From contig JAFVNW010000043.1 in NCBI GenBank assembly GCA_017506175.1, positions 83,012 through 147,011 of the forward strand: a stretch of DNA of 64,000 nucleotides, in the 5' to 3' direction. The notes beneath the pieces were generated by a model, which had not been told where the DNA came from, did no database searches, and saw only the letters and a program-made list of their open reading frames with translations. Within the stretch, counting starts at the first letter, position 1. Every line of letters starts with the position of its first letter. Shown here piece by piece: positions 7,258 through 16,878 of the stretch. A program made the position numbers and the translations under genes. The stretch comes from Bacteroidales bacterium (GTDB lineage Bacteria; Bacteroidota; Bacteroidia; Bacteroidales; WCHB1-69).

Positions 7258-10200
7258 ATGGGCAAAGAAATTTCACTTTTCACATTTGCAAAAAGATGTA
7301 AGAAATGGAAACAAACCTTTCTGTTTTTGGCTGTACTGATGTTGACGGTGGGTCTCTCTGCGCAGGAATTGCTGAATGATACTCCAGGAGCGGATTCTGT
7401 AGCTGTGGATTCTTGGGAGGTTGATTCCTCTGGGGTGGATATGCCGACAGTCACTTGCAATCCTGTGGAAGTCCCTTTCGTCTGTGATTTTGACGCTGAT
7501 TCGGCGACCGCGTGGAATCAGCGCGGAGTCCTTCCTGATTGCTGGCAATGGATTGGAAATGGAACCGATACCGCCTATGCTCCGCACGTGTCTGTGGACT
7601 TCGCCATCCAAAATGCTTCGCTTCTGATGCTTTCGGGCGACAGTGCCTTGTTCGGAACCGACCATTACGTGATCCTTCCGTATCTTTCCAACTCATTGAA
7701 TGACTTGGAGTTGGATTTCATGTATAAGACTGAGCGCGCGGGTGTAGGTGTCTTCAGTTACGGCTATGTCCATCCGGTAGGGGATACGTTGCAGTTCGTT
7801 CCCCTGGATACGCTTCTTTCGTCAGGTTTTGCGACGGCACACACTCAAAATTTGCAGGATGTCGCAATCCCCGATTCGGCGCGCCTTGCATTTTGCTGGC
7901 ACAACACGGATTCGGCTGCCTATTGCATTTTGGATAGAGTTCGCATCGACTCCCTTGATCTTTGTGTCGCCCCCAAAAATCTTACGGCAGCCTTTACTTC
8001 CGATACCTCTGCCTTCCTCAGTTGGGAACGCGGTTGGGGCGAGCATGCTTGGGTGGTGGAGTACGGTCCCGCCGATTTCGTGCATGGTTCAGGAAGCATG
8101 GTGTATGCGACCCAGCCTTCCTTGGAACTCACAGACTTGACGGCCAATTCTCAATACGACTTCCGCGTCTATTCCATGTGTGGCGAAAATGAACTTTCGG
8201 ATTCTGTTGTTGCACGTATCCAAACACCTTGCGCGACTGCACAATTGCCGTATCATGAGGATTTTGAGGCCTATCCTGCCACAAGTTATGGTGTCGCGGG
8301 TACCGTTCCTCCTTGCTGGACCGCCATATCCAATGCCTCTGTGCAATATGCCCCACACGTTACCTACGCCCCCAATGCGAGTTACGAACAGTATGTTTGC
8401 CATGGACAAAGTCTTCAGATGACCTCTGGCAGCTCTTACCCCCGGAATTTCGTCGTTCTGCCGTGGTTCGACTCTGATCTGAATGGCACTGAAATCTCCT
8501 TCTCCTATAAAGTTCAATATATCGCCAGTGCGGTGCTGACCTTGGGCTATCTAACGAATGTGACCGACCCTAATTCGTTTGTCGTGCTGGAAACGATTCC
8601 CACGGTGGATGCCAACCTCCGCGATTTCTCCACTTCGCTTTATAACCGCTCCATCCCGCGTAATGCGCGCCTCGCTTTCCAGTGGTACAATTCCTTCGCA
8701 TGGGGTAGCTTTAGCGCCTCTGTGGATGACATCGCCATCGAGTTCCTTCCTTGCCAGCCCGTGACGAACGTGAACGTGTCGGATGTGATGATGACAACAG
8801 CGACTGTCTCATGGAACCGAGGAGATTTAGAGCAGGAGTGGTTGGTGGAATATGGCGAAACCGGTTTTGCCCACGGCGAAGGCGATACCACCATCATCAC
8901 TTCGGATACCACCTTGGAACTCACGGATTTAGTGGGCAGCAGAACCTACGATGTTTATGTCCAAGCATTGTGCGACAGAGCCAATCCCTCTCCTTATAGC
9001 GATGTGGTGACCTTTACCCCATATTGTTCCGTTTATGGCGACACCGCCGTCGTCGTATCCTGCGATTCCTTCTCCTGGCTCGGGAAAGTATATACCGAAT
9101 CGGGCTTGTATATCGACACGCTGCCCCAAGCGGCTGCCTATTCGTGCGATAGTATCGTGACATTGGATTTGTCAATCAATCCTTCTTATAATCAATTCGA
9201 TACATTGGTGATTTGCGAAAACGAACTGCCCTACCGTTGGCGCGATATCGACTTCGGGGTAGCCAGCGTGGATTCTGATTTCGTCTTCAATAGAGTCTCT
9301 ATTGACAATTGCGACAGTACGGTACATCTTCATTTGATCGTCCATCCCTCTTACTATCTGACTGAAACTGCGGCGATTTGCCAACAGGATTTGTCTCCTT
9401 ATTACGTTTGGCGCGACACCACCTTCGGCCCAGGCACGGAAACGGGGGTCTATGTCTTTAACCGCACTACTCAGTTCGGTTGCGACAGTATCGTAACTTT
9501 GAATCTCACGGTCAATGAAAGCAAATATGAAACCGAGGTTTTGAAAATCTGCGCCGATGAGTTGCCCTATACGTGGCGTGATACGACCTTCGGTACAGGA
9601 ACTGCCAGTGAGGTTTTCACCTTCAATCGGCAAACCCGGTTCGGATGCGATAGCATCGTAACACTCGCGTTGATTGTCAACCCCGTTTATAATGAGGAAG
9701 TTACACTTGAACTTTGCCGCGCCGACCTGCCCTATACTTGGCGCAACATCACTTTTGGTCTGGATGCTCAAAGTAATGTGTTTCAATATCGGCTACAGAC
9801 AGCCAAAGGTTGCGACAGCACCGTGACCTTAAATCTGGTTGTCAATGAGGCCACCGACAGTGAGGAAACTCTGGATTTGTGTGAATCGGAATTCCCGTAT
9901 GCTTGGCGTGACACCATCTTCCAAGTCGGTACGCAAAGCGGCGATTATGAATTAGTCAGATTGAATGCGTCTGGTTGTGAAAGCACCGCCCAATTGCATC
10001 TCAACGTTCATTCCGCTGATTATCAGGAACTATCTCAATCTGTTTGTTCAAATGATTTGCCGCTTGCTATTTTGGATACCACTTTCGAAGAAGGAACCAC
10101 TACAGGTGTTTATCGTTTCGTAAATCAAAATATCTATGGCTGTGACAGTATTACGGTGTTGAATTTGACTGTGAACCAGCCGAGTAGTATTGAAGAAACG

Positions 10201-12645
10201 GTGCATATTTGCCGTTCTGAACTGCCTTACGATTGGCGTGACACCACTTTCCAGGTCGGAACCCGCGATGGCGTTTACACTCTTCATCGCACGACACAGG
10301 CCGGTTGCGACAGCGTTCTGGTCCTCAATCTTTTTGTTCATGAAAGTTTCGGCTCAACGGAGTATCTGACGGTTTGTGAAGATGAACTGCCTATGGTGTG
10401 GCGAGGAAATATCATTCCGCGCGGTTCGGTTACTGGGACTTATAACTTCCCCGAAACCACGGTATTCGGTTGCGACAGCATCGTCATTCTTCGTTTGACG
10501 GTGAATCCGAAGTATAATCAGACCGAAGAACTCACTATTTGCGAGAATGAACTGCCCTATACTTGGAGAGACACGACTTTTCAAGTCGGCACTCGTGGTG
10601 GCACGTTCTTGTTCAATCGCCTTTCGCAAACGGGTTGTGATAGTTTGGTTGCTCTGAAATTGACTGTAAATCCAAGCTTTGAATCCGACGAGTATTTGAC
10701 CCTTTGTGAAAATGAACTGCCTTACCGTTGGCGTGACACCACTTTCAACGTGAATTCGGTTTCCGGACGGTATGTTTTCAACCGTCAAACCACCCTGGGG
10801 TGTGACAGCATCGTGAATCTGACTCTGGTTATCCATCCATCATATAACCAGGAAGAGTCCTTTGCCTTGTGTGCCAACGAGTTGCCTTTTGTTTGGCGCG
10901 ATGTGCTCCTGCCGGTTGGAACTGAAAGCGGGGACATCGAGTTGAGGCGTCGCACGATGCAGGGTTGCGACAGCATCGTTACCTTGCATCTGCTGGTATA
11001 TCATCAATCTGTTCAGACGAAGGAAATTGAAATTTGCGATTCAGAACTTCCCTATGAAATGGTGGATACCACTTTTGGAACTGACACGCGGACTGGTAAT
11101 TATCAGGTCACCTATCATACCGCTTTTTGCGACAGCATTGTGAACATTCACCTGACTGTTCATCCGACTTTTCATCAGACTTTTTCTGAAATTATTTGTG
11201 CCAATGAGCTGCCTTTCACTTGGCGTGATACCACTTTCGGTGTCGGTACACAAAGCGGTGTTTACCAGTTTGTGGGTTCAACGCAGTACGGCTGCGACAG
11301 TATCGTCAATCTTGCTTTGATTGTTCATCCCAGCTATGATTTGGAAGAAGAGGTCTCCGTTTGTGAAAACGGGTTCCCGTTTACATGGCGCGACACAGTT
11401 TTCAGAGTTGGCACAACGGCTGGCGATTATGTGTTCAATCGGTACACTATCCACGGCTGCGATAGCGTTGTGACCTTGCATCTGACGATCAATCCGATCT
11501 ACAATCAGCATGAAAGCCTTTCTGTATGTCAAAACGATTTGCCATACACTTGGCGTGATACCACTTTTGAAGTCGGCTCATTCTCAGGCTTTTACACCTT
11601 CTACCGTTCCACTGTCAATGGTTGCGACAGTGTCGTGAGTCTGACCTTGAATATTCTTCCCAGTTATTCCCGCACGGTTGACCTGCAGCTCTGCGCGAAT
11701 GAACTTCCCTATCAGTGGGAGGATACGACTTTCGATGTCGGAAGTACAACGGGGCGCTTCACCTTCCACCATACAAGCATTTCAGGTTGCGACAGCGTTA
11801 TCATATTGAACCTCACGGTTAATCAGAATTATGACATCCATCGGCAATTGACCATCTGTTCAGATGAACTTCCTTATTATTATGAACCTGAAAATCATAC
11901 GTTTGCTGTAGGAACTGTTTCCAATGACTACGTGTTCAGCCACTATTCTCAGACTGGTTGCGACAGCATTGTAACGCTATCGCTGACGGTTAATCCAAGT
12001 TACAACCTTTCGGAAACCGTGCAAATCTGTGAGGATGAGTTGCCGTTTACTTGGCGTGACACCACTTTCGATGTAGGGAGCAGCAGCAACACGTTTGTCT
12101 TCCATCGCCAGACGCAGTCGGGCTGTGACAGTGTCGTCACCTTGACGCTTTCGGTGAATCCGCTGCCGCACGTGTCAATTACGGGCGATACAACGATTAA
12201 CGAAGGTGAGACCACCATTTTGTTCGCATCGTACGGACAAGGCTTCGCCTACGTTTGGAATACGGGTATGGAGGGCAACGTCATCAGTGTTTCCCCTGAC
12301 TCCACCACAACTTACACGGTGACAGTCACTTCCGCCGCAGGTTGCTCTTCCGAAGCCAGCGTGACGGTACATGTCAGCGGCGTTGGCATTCCCGATTTTG
12401 CAGAGCAAGGGAAAATGATTCTTCTGTATCCTAATCCCACTGACGGACAGGCGATTATTCGCTCTGAAAATGGGTTGATTAGTGAGATCTCCATTTTTGA
12501 TTTGGCTGGAAAATTGATAAGGAATAGTATAGTTCATGCTTATCAAACCGAAATTGATTTGAGTTCGGCAGCACCAGCTACCTATTTGGTTCAAATCAAG
12601 TTGGAAACTGGCGAAAAGTTTGTTAGAAAATTGATCGTCAAATAG
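7258..12645 (+). CDS. Giant secreted T9SS cargo protein with fibronectin-like domains, 18 Cys-repeats and type A sorting domain
   Basis: 1795 residues. The signal peptide ends near VGLSAQ (about residue 36). Two jelly-roll-like modules (about 50-220 and 320-500) each lead into a fibronectin type III-like domain (LCVAPKNLTAAF..., CQPVTNVNVSDV...). Residues 630-1622 hold 18 repeats of about 55 residues with the pattern C..ELPY.WRDTTF..GT...Y.F.R.T..GCDSIV.L.L.VNPSY. An Ig/PKD-like module (HVSITGDTTINEGETT) precedes a T9SS type A sorting domain (LLYPNPTDGQAIIRS ... YLVQIKLETGEKFVRKLIVK). Expected to be exported by Sec, then T9SS, and anchored or released at the surface. The ATG at 7258 is supported by promoter and signal peptide. 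Function is probably adhesin or surface fibre; this is inference. Confidence 0.9.
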   Translation: MGKEISLFTFAKRCKKWKQTFLFLAVLMLTVGLSAQELLNDTPGADSVAVDSWEVDSSGVDMPTVTCNPVEVPFVCDFDADSATAWNQRGVLPDCWQWIGNGTDTAYAPHVSVDFAIQNASLLMLSGDSALFGTDHYVILPYLSNSLNDLELDFMYKTERAGVGVFSYGYVHPVGDTLQFVPLDTLLSSGFATAHTQNLQDVAIPDSARLAFCWHNTDSAAYCILDRVRIDSLDLCVAPKNLTAAFTSDTSAFLSWERGWGEHAWVVEYGPADFVHGSGSMVYATQPSLELTDLTANSQYDFRVYSMCGENELSDSVVARIQTPCATAQLPYHEDFEAYPATSYGVAGTVPPCWTAISNASVQYAPHVTYAPNASYEQYVCHGQSLQMTSGSSYPRNFVVLPWFDSDLNGTEISFSYKVQYIASAVLTLGYLTNVTDPNSFVVLETIPTVDANLRDFSTSLYNRSIPRNARLAFQWYNSFAWGSFSASVDDIAIEFLPCQPVTNVNVSDVMMTTATVSWNRGDLEQEWLVEYGETGFAHGEGDTTIITSDTTLELTDLVGSRTYDVYVQALCDRANPSPYSDVVTFTPYCSVYGDTAVVVSCDSFSWLGKVYTESGLYIDTLPQAAAYSCDSIVTLDLSINPSYNQFDTLVICENELPYRWRDIDFGVASVDSDFVFNRVSIDNCDSTVHLHLIVHPSYYLTETAAICQQDLSPYYVWRDTTFGPGTETGVYVFNRTTQFGCDSIVTLNLTVNESKYETEVLKICADELPYTWRDTTFGTGTASEVFTFNRQTRFGCDSIVTLALIVNPVYNEEVTLELCRADLPYTWRNITFGLDAQSNVFQYRLQTAKGCDSTVTLNLVVNEATDSEETLDLCESEFPYAWRDTIFQVGTQSGDYELVRLNASGCESTAQLHLNVHSADYQELSQSVCSNDLPLAILDTTFEEGTTTGVYRFVNQNIYGCDSITVLNLTVNQPSSIEETVHICRSELPYDWRDTTFQVGTRDGVYTLHRTTQAGCDSVLVLNLFVHESFGSTEYLTVCEDELPMVWRGNIIPRGSVTGTYNFPETTVFGCDSIVILRLTVNPKYNQTEELTICENELPYTWRDTTFQVGTRGGTFLFNRLSQTGCDSLVALKLTVNPSFESDEYLTLCENELPYRWRDTTFNVNSVSGRYVFNRQTTLGCDSIVNLTLVIHPSYNQEESFALCANELPFVWRDVLLPVGTESGDIELRRRTMQGCDSIVTLHLLVYHQSVQTKEIEICDSELPYEMVDTTFGTDTRTGNYQVTYHTAFCDSIVNIHLTVHPTFHQTFSEIICANELPFTWRDTTFGVGTQSGVYQFVGSTQYGCDSIVNLALIVHPSYDLEEEVSVCENGFPFTWRDTVFRVGTTAGDYVFNRYTIHGCDSVVTLHLTINPIYNQHESLSVCQNDLPYTWRDTTFEVGSFSGFYTFYRSTVNGCDSVVSLTLNILPSYSRTVDLQLCANELPYQWEDTTFDVGSTTGRFTFHHTSISGCDSVIILNLTVNQNYDIHRQLTICSDELPYYYEPENHTFAVGTVSNDYVFSHYSQTGCDSIVTLSLTVNPSYNLSETVQICEDELPFTWRDTTFDVGSSSNTFVFHRQTQSGCDSVVTLTLSVNPLPHVSITGDTTINEGETTILFASYGQGFAYVWNTGMEGNVISVSPDSTTTYTVTVTSAAGCSSEASVTVHVSGVGIPDFAEQGKMILLYPNPTDGQAIIRSENGLISEISIFDLAGKLIRNSIVHAYQTEIDLSSAAPATYLVQIKLETGEKFVRKLIVK
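9145..12123 (+). repeat. 18 tandem protein-coding repeats, about 165 bases each
   Basis: Eighteen consecutive units (993 residues in all, average 55) within the giant T9SS protein, each opening with CDS(I/V/T) and carrying a second Cys about 23 residues later before the ELPY.WRDTTF block. The units are diverged at DNA level, so this is an old array rather than a recent expansion. Repeat 12 lacks the Gly before CDS; repeats 6, 8, 12 and 17 have altered WRDTTF blocks. Confidence 0.92.
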
Positions 12646-12666
12646 TTATTCATGATGATGATAAAT

Positions 12667-12694
12667 AAGAGGCGTATAATCTGCGCCTCTTTTT
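12667..12694 (+). terminator. Rho-independent terminator after the giant T9SS gene
   Basis: 8-bp stem AAGAGGCG/CGCCTCTT with a 9-base loop, running into TTTTT. Only 11 bases separate it from the next start codon at 12706. Confidence 0.88.
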
Positions 12695-12705
12695 CGTAAT
12701 CGGTT

Positions 12706-13380
12706 ATGAGTGTTGATTTTTATAAGCGCGAAGTCATTTCGACAGAGGATGGCTCTACATCATTGAAACTGCGTGACGCGGACGAGCAGTACCATTCTTT
12801 GCATGGCGCACTGAACGAATCTCTACATATATATATTAATTCAGGCCTGCACTATTTAGCGAAGAATCGAGAAATCCGGATTTTCGAGGCGGGCTTCGGT
12901 ACGGGACTAAACGCCATCCTAACCTATATGGATTCCTCTTTTACCTGCCCTGTCATCTATGATTCTGTAGAGTCATATCCGCTTGAATATGAGGAGATTA
13001 AGAAGCTTAATTTCAACGAAATCATCAAAGGGTTCCCGAGTGACGTTTTTGAAATGATGCACCATGCAGAAAGTGGTATCCCGTCGCGGATTTCGCCTAA
13101 CTTCGTATTTACCAGGTTTTTACAACCTTTGGAAGTGTTAAAATTGCCTTTCTCGAATTACGACCTCGTCTATTTCGACATGTTCAATCCTGATTTGCAG
13201 CCAGAGCTATGGACTGAGGAGATCTTCACCAAATTGTTTTCGGCTATGAAAACTGGTGGCGTTCTGATTACTTATTGTGCGAAGGGACGCGTAAAGCGTG
13301 CTTTGAAGTCTGTGGGCTTTCAAGTGGAGAGTTTGCCTGGACCCGCTGGAAAGAGGGAAATCACGAGAGCGTTAAAGTAG
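12706..13380 (+). CDS. mnmD: MnmD-like tRNA wobble-uridine methyltransferase
   Basis: SAM-dependent methyltransferase resembling the N-terminal half of MnmC (DUF752), which methylates 5-aminomethyl-2-thiouridine at tRNA position 34. 224 residues. The SAM site is EAGFGTGLNAI; the family block YFDMFNPDLQPELWTEE contains the catalytic acidic residues, and the tail LPGPAGKREITRA is typical. The oxidoreductase half of MnmC is absent, as in other bacteria with free-standing MnmD. Its start is only 11 bases past a terminator, and no TAnnTTTG element was seen, so expression may depend on read-through. Confidence 0.88.
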   Translation: MSVDFYKREVISTEDGSTSLKLRDADEQYHSLHGALNESLHIYINSGLHYLAKNREIRIFEAGFGTGLNAILTYMDSSFTCPVIYDSVESYPLEYEEIKKLNFNEIIKGFPSDVFEMMHHAESGIPSRISPNFVFTRFLQPLEVLKLPFSNYDLVYFDMFNPDLQPELWTEEIFTKLFSAMKTGGVLITYCAKGRVKRALKSVGFQVESLPGPAGKREITRALK

Positions 13381-13406
13381 TGTCTGGCATTGTTTCATGG
13401 CAATTC

Positions 13407-14012
13407 CTATTGCATATTTAACAAGGGTAATATCCGTTTTTTGAACACTTTCTTTCCAATAATGCGGTAGTGCGGATGATATGTCGCGTTGAACTTTTTG
13501 CTGTGATGAGTCGCGTATTCGCCCTTGTCTAATAATGCGTGAATCTCCGATGCATCGCCGGATTCCATTAATTTCGGGTATTTGTCGGCAATGATGCGTT
13601 CTATGGTGTTCCACTCTTTTTCCCATTTCTCAATTGAAATAGGGGAGAAAGCCTTTGCACTTTCCATAAAAGCTTGAAAATAAACATCGTATGGTATTTT
13701 CCCTGACCTAATGAGATGCAAATTCACGCGGTAGAAATTCTCTTTATAGCCAGTGGGTTCGTAGTCGGGATACAGGTTTTCATCTTCGAGATGCGCCAGT
13801 TCATAGCGTAAGTACTCGTCCGCTTTTGCCGAATCCGACATCAGATGCTCCAACCCGAAACGGTCCTGAAAGAAACTTTTGTACAGGTCGCGGAGCTGTG
13901 CCTCAGGAAATTGTTGCATCATTCGCTCAACGGCTACTGTGATTTTCCCGGTATTCTGTGCGCTCAATCCCATACCAACCATTAACATAATAGCAATTAA
14001 GAATCTTCTCAT
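13407..14012 (-). CDS. Exported protein of unknown function
   Basis: 201 residues; not recognised. A clear signal peptide (MRRFLIAIMLMVGMGLSAQ) shows export to the periplasm or beyond, with no lipobox Cys. The mature part is helical, charged and rich in aromatic residues (RDLYKSFFQDRFGLEHLM, ENFYRVNLHLIRSGKIPYDVYFQAFMES), and ends in a basic segment HPHYRIIGKKVFKKR. No enzymatic motif is visible. It follows the helicase gene by 17 bases on the same strand and is probably last in that transcript; it is convergent with mnmD. Confidence 0.8.
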   Translation of the reverse strand: MRRFLIAIMLMVGMGLSAQNTGKITVAVERMMQQFPEAQLRDLYKSFFQDRFGLEHLMSDSAKADEYLRYELAHLEDENLYPDYEPTGYKENFYRVNLHLIRSGKIPYDVYFQAFMESAKAFSPISIEKWEKEWNTIERIIADKYPKLMESGDASEIHALLDKGEYATHHSKKFNATYHPHYRIIGKKVFKKRILPLLNMQ

Positions 14013-14029
14013 CAGTCAATAATCATTGG

Positions 14030-16216
14030 TTAATCGTTATCATTCATTTCCGCCTGGGCCATTCTGATTTCACCGTAAGTGACGTTTCCCTCCAATGCGC
14101 TGAACACTTCCGAGATTTTCCCGTCGCACTGTTTCAGCATCTTCTGTATTTCCTCCTTCAACTCTTTGTCCAGAAAATCATCCGCGGAAATTTTTTTCTC
14201 CTTGATGCAGCGCGCGATATGCCCCTCGATAGTGGAGAGCGTCAACTCGCGTTGCTCTGCTATCTTTTCGAGTGGAATTCCTTCCTTGTGCATCTGGAGA
14301 GTAAGGAGATACGAGGGCTGTTCTTCTTCTTTGGCTTTCTTGGCTTTCTTTATGCTTTTCGTTTTTTTCTTTTCTTCCATTTCCGAATAAATGTCGTTGA
14401 GCACGAGTTTGAATTTGGCAGGGCGGAAGCGGTCTTTGAGTTTGTAATAGCCTTCAATACTGAAATCCTTGTAGATGCCGTCTATCAGAAAACATTTCAG
14501 GGACAATTCCAGGAAGAGGATTTCCAAGTCGTCTTTGTACTCTTTACTGGCGTCTGCATCGAAAATCTCCGCCGGAGAGTGGGTCGTCAGCTCGATAAGT
14601 TTGTCTAATCGTTCGCAGAAAAAATTTCTTGCGGCTTTCAAACGTTCTTTCAGCATCTGTTTGTCAGAAATGAAAAGCGAATGAATTTGCCATTGGAATT
14701 TTGTTCCGATTTCTTGTAACTCATTGATTCTCTTTTGAATGTCGTTGGCGTGCTGGATGCCTTCTTCATTATAGTAGGAGAGATGTCGATGGATGTTCGC
14801 GTGCAAATGCTTTATCTGTCCGATGGAGAATCGGAAGTCGAAGACCTTGCGCAGAAGTTCCTCGTTGTAGTTGTCGCGTGCGGTTTGCAATGCAGATTTC
14901 AGTTGGTCGGTGGGTAGTTTCTGACTTGCGTATGCCACCACGGAGGCGTCCACCGACAGACTTTCTTGTCGGATGGGGCTGTTGAGTATGAGCCCCCCGA
15001 GGCTGCGGCAGCGGCTTAGTGCCACGTAAACCTGCCCTGACGAGAAAGAGTTGGCGGCATCCACGATGGCCTTTTCAAAGGTGAGTCCTTGGCTTTTATG
15101 AATGGTGATGGCCCAGGCAAGTCGGAGCGGGTATTGGGTGAAGGTCCCTAAAACACTTTCTTCAATCTGCCCTGTTTGCCGGTTGATATTGTATTTTGTG
15201 TTCTCCCACGTTTCATGTGTTACCAGAATGTCATCGTCGTCCTCCTCGCTACGCACATAAATCTCGTTTTCGTTTATGTCGGTGATGACGGCGATTTTCC
15301 CGTTGTAATATTGTCGCGGATTGCCGCCATCGTTGGCGATGAACATCACTTTGGCCCCTTTTTTCAGTTCCAGCACCTCGTCGTTCGGGTAGTTCTTTTC
15401 GGGAAATTCGCCCTGAACCTTGGCAGTGAAGCGATAGGTTTTCCCTTTGAGTTTGCTCATTTCTTCGTGGTTGATGCGGCTTGCGCTGGCATTGTGTGTG
15501 GTGAGAAAGATGTATTCGGGATGATTCGATAGCGTGAAGCCCGGGTGGAAGCGGCTTTGCAGAAGCTTGAATCCTTCGGAGGTCAGGCAGTTGTTGCGCA
15601 CCTCGTTGAGCAGTTGAATGAAGTCGGCGTTTGTCTGCCGGAAAATTTTGTCGAGTTCAATGTAGATAGGGGGTTGTTGGCGGGCCACTTGGCTGTCGAA
15701 GAAGTAGGGCGAGGGATAGAAGGGGGAGATTACTGCCCACTCTTCGGGTATGGTGACGGGCGGCAATTGGTAGAGGTCGCCGATGTAGATGACCTGCACA
15801 CCGCCGAATGGTTCGTCGCGGTTGTAGCGGACGGCGCGGAGCACGGTGTCAATCTCGTCGAGAATGTCGGCGCGCACCATGCTTATCTCGTCAATGACTA
15901 AGATTTCCAGTTGGCGCATGATTTTGCGGCGCAAATTCGTCATCTTAATCTGTTTGAGCAGATTCTTTCGCCCTTCCTCTGTCGGGGCGAAAGGAGTGAA
16001 GGGAAGTTGGAAGAAGGAGTGAATGGTCACGCCACCCGCATTGATGGCAGCCACGCCCGTGGGAGCCACTATCGCTATCTGCTTGCGGGTGTGGTCGCGT
16101 AGATTCTTTAAAAATGTGGTCTTGCCGGTGCCCGCTTTCCCTGTTAAAAAGACTGCACAGGAGGTGTTCTCGCTAAATTCGTGTGCGATTTCGTAAATAG
16201 GAGATGAGATTTTCAT
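14030..16216 (-). CDS. PIF1-like superfamily 1 DNA helicase with C-terminal helix-turn-helix
   Basis: 728 residues. Walker A GKAGTGKTT (about residues 26-34), QIAIVAPTGVAA (motif Ia), VIDEISMVRADILDEID (Walker B), IFRQTN (motif III/IV) and WAITIHKSQGLTFEKAIVD (motif V/VI) define a PIF1/RecD-like helicase. A long linker and a Lys-rich patch (KKKTKSIKKAKKAKEEE) precede a helix-turn-helix region, LTLQMHKEGIPLEKIAEQRELT, resembling the HTH found at the end of RecQ-like and Bacteroidetes PIF1 helicases. Likely role is genome maintenance, for example G-quadruplex or fork processing; the exact role is inferred. Between flavin reductase and the exported unknown. Confidence 0.92.
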   Translation of the reverse strand: MKISSPIYEIAHEFSENTSCAVFLTGKAGTGKTTFLKNLRDHTRKQIAIVAPTGVAAINAGGVTIHSFFQLPFTPFAPTEEGRKNLLKQIKMTNLRRKIMRQLEILVIDEISMVRADILDEIDTVLRAVRYNRDEPFGGVQVIYIGDLYQLPPVTIPEEWAVISPFYPSPYFFDSQVARQQPPIYIELDKIFRQTNADFIQLLNEVRNNCLTSEGFKLLQSRFHPGFTLSNHPEYIFLTTHNASASRINHEEMSKLKGKTYRFTAKVQGEFPEKNYPNDEVLELKKGAKVMFIANDGGNPRQYYNGKIAVITDINENEIYVRSEEDDDDILVTHETWENTKYNINRQTGQIEESVLGTFTQYPLRLAWAITIHKSQGLTFEKAIVDAANSFSSGQVYVALSRCRSLGGLILNSPIRQESLSVDASVVAYASQKLPTDQLKSALQTARDNYNEELLRKVFDFRFSIGQIKHLHANIHRHLSYYNEEGIQHANDIQKRINELQEIGTKFQWQIHSLFISDKQMLKERLKAARNFFCERLDKLIELTTHSPAEIFDADASKEYKDDLEILFLELSLKCFLIDGIYKDFSIEGYYKLKDRFRPAKFKLVLNDIYSEMEEKKKTKSIKKAKKAKEEEQPSYLLTLQMHKEGIPLEKIAEQRELTLSTIEGHIARCIKEKKISADDFLDKELKEEIQKMLKQCDGKISEVFSALEGNVTYGEIRMAQAEMNDND

Positions 16217-16268
16217 AATGAGCTGTATTAGAATGTGTTAGAAACCTATATGAGGGCCTCTTGTCTTT

Positions 16269-16853
16269 TTATTTTTTCTTTTGGACAGAGAAACCGAATT
16301 TCCCGATGATTTTCCCTAAACCATAGTAGTGGCCATTGGAGTATGCCACGAGGTTGGCGCGTTCCAGATGCATCGCCCCCGTCTTCTTGTCGAAAAGGCT
16401 TTCGTCGGCGTGAACCGCCACAATTTCGGCCATGAACATGTCGTGGGTGCCCAATGGAATCACCTGTTTTACCACGCATTCAAGATTGACTGGTGCCTCC
16501 AAAATCATCGGGGCTTTCACTTGGTTGCCGCGAACGGGCGTAAGACCAGTTTCGACGAACTTGTTGAATTTGGCTCCAGAACGAACCCCACACCAGTCTG
16601 TACGCTCTGCCAAATCGTTGGAAACGAGGTTGATAACAAACTCCTGATTTTTCTTGAGAATAGGGTAGGAGTGTCGGTTGGGGCGCACGGAAATATAGCA
16701 CAACGGAGGGTCGCTGCAGAGTGTTCCGCACCATGCGATGGTGATGATGTTGTATTCATCGGGTGTACAGCCGCAACTTACCATTACCACAGGGGTGGGG
16801 TTGAGCATGTTTCCCGGTTTTAATTCCCTTTTTTCGCTGTTAAATTTTCTCAT
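16269..16853 (-). CDS. Flavin reductase-like protein with FMN-binding split barrel
   Basis: 194 residues. The split-barrel pattern is visible: NPTPVVMVSCGCTPDEYNI, then LCYISVRPNRHSYPIL, and EFVINLVSNDLAE. Family members bind FMN and reduce flavins with NAD(P)H, or act as small flavoprotein oxidoreductases. The ATG at 16853 begins the homologous region; a longer in-frame opening to 16949 would overlap the end of nadK. It lies 25 bases after nadK on the same strand, a fitting neighbour since NADPH would be the electron donor, though that link is inference. Confidence 0.9.
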   Translation of the reverse strand: MRKFNSEKRELKPGNMLNPTPVVMVSCGCTPDEYNIITIAWCGTLCSDPPLCYISVRPNRHSYPILKKNQEFVINLVSNDLAERTDWCGVRSGAKFNKFVETGLTPVRGNQVKAPMILEAPVNLECVVKQVIPLGTHDMFMAEIVAVHADESLFDKKTGAMHLERANLVAYSNGHYYGLGKIIGKFGFSVQKKK

Positions 16854-16878
16854 AGCGTTGTTGATTATACATCGGAGG

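Noticed and set aside
9172..12171. Series of reverse-strand frames of 60-200 residues opposite the giant T9SS repeats
   Set aside because: They recur once or twice per repeat in step with the forward repeats and have no start signals; they are shadows of the repeated coding sequence.
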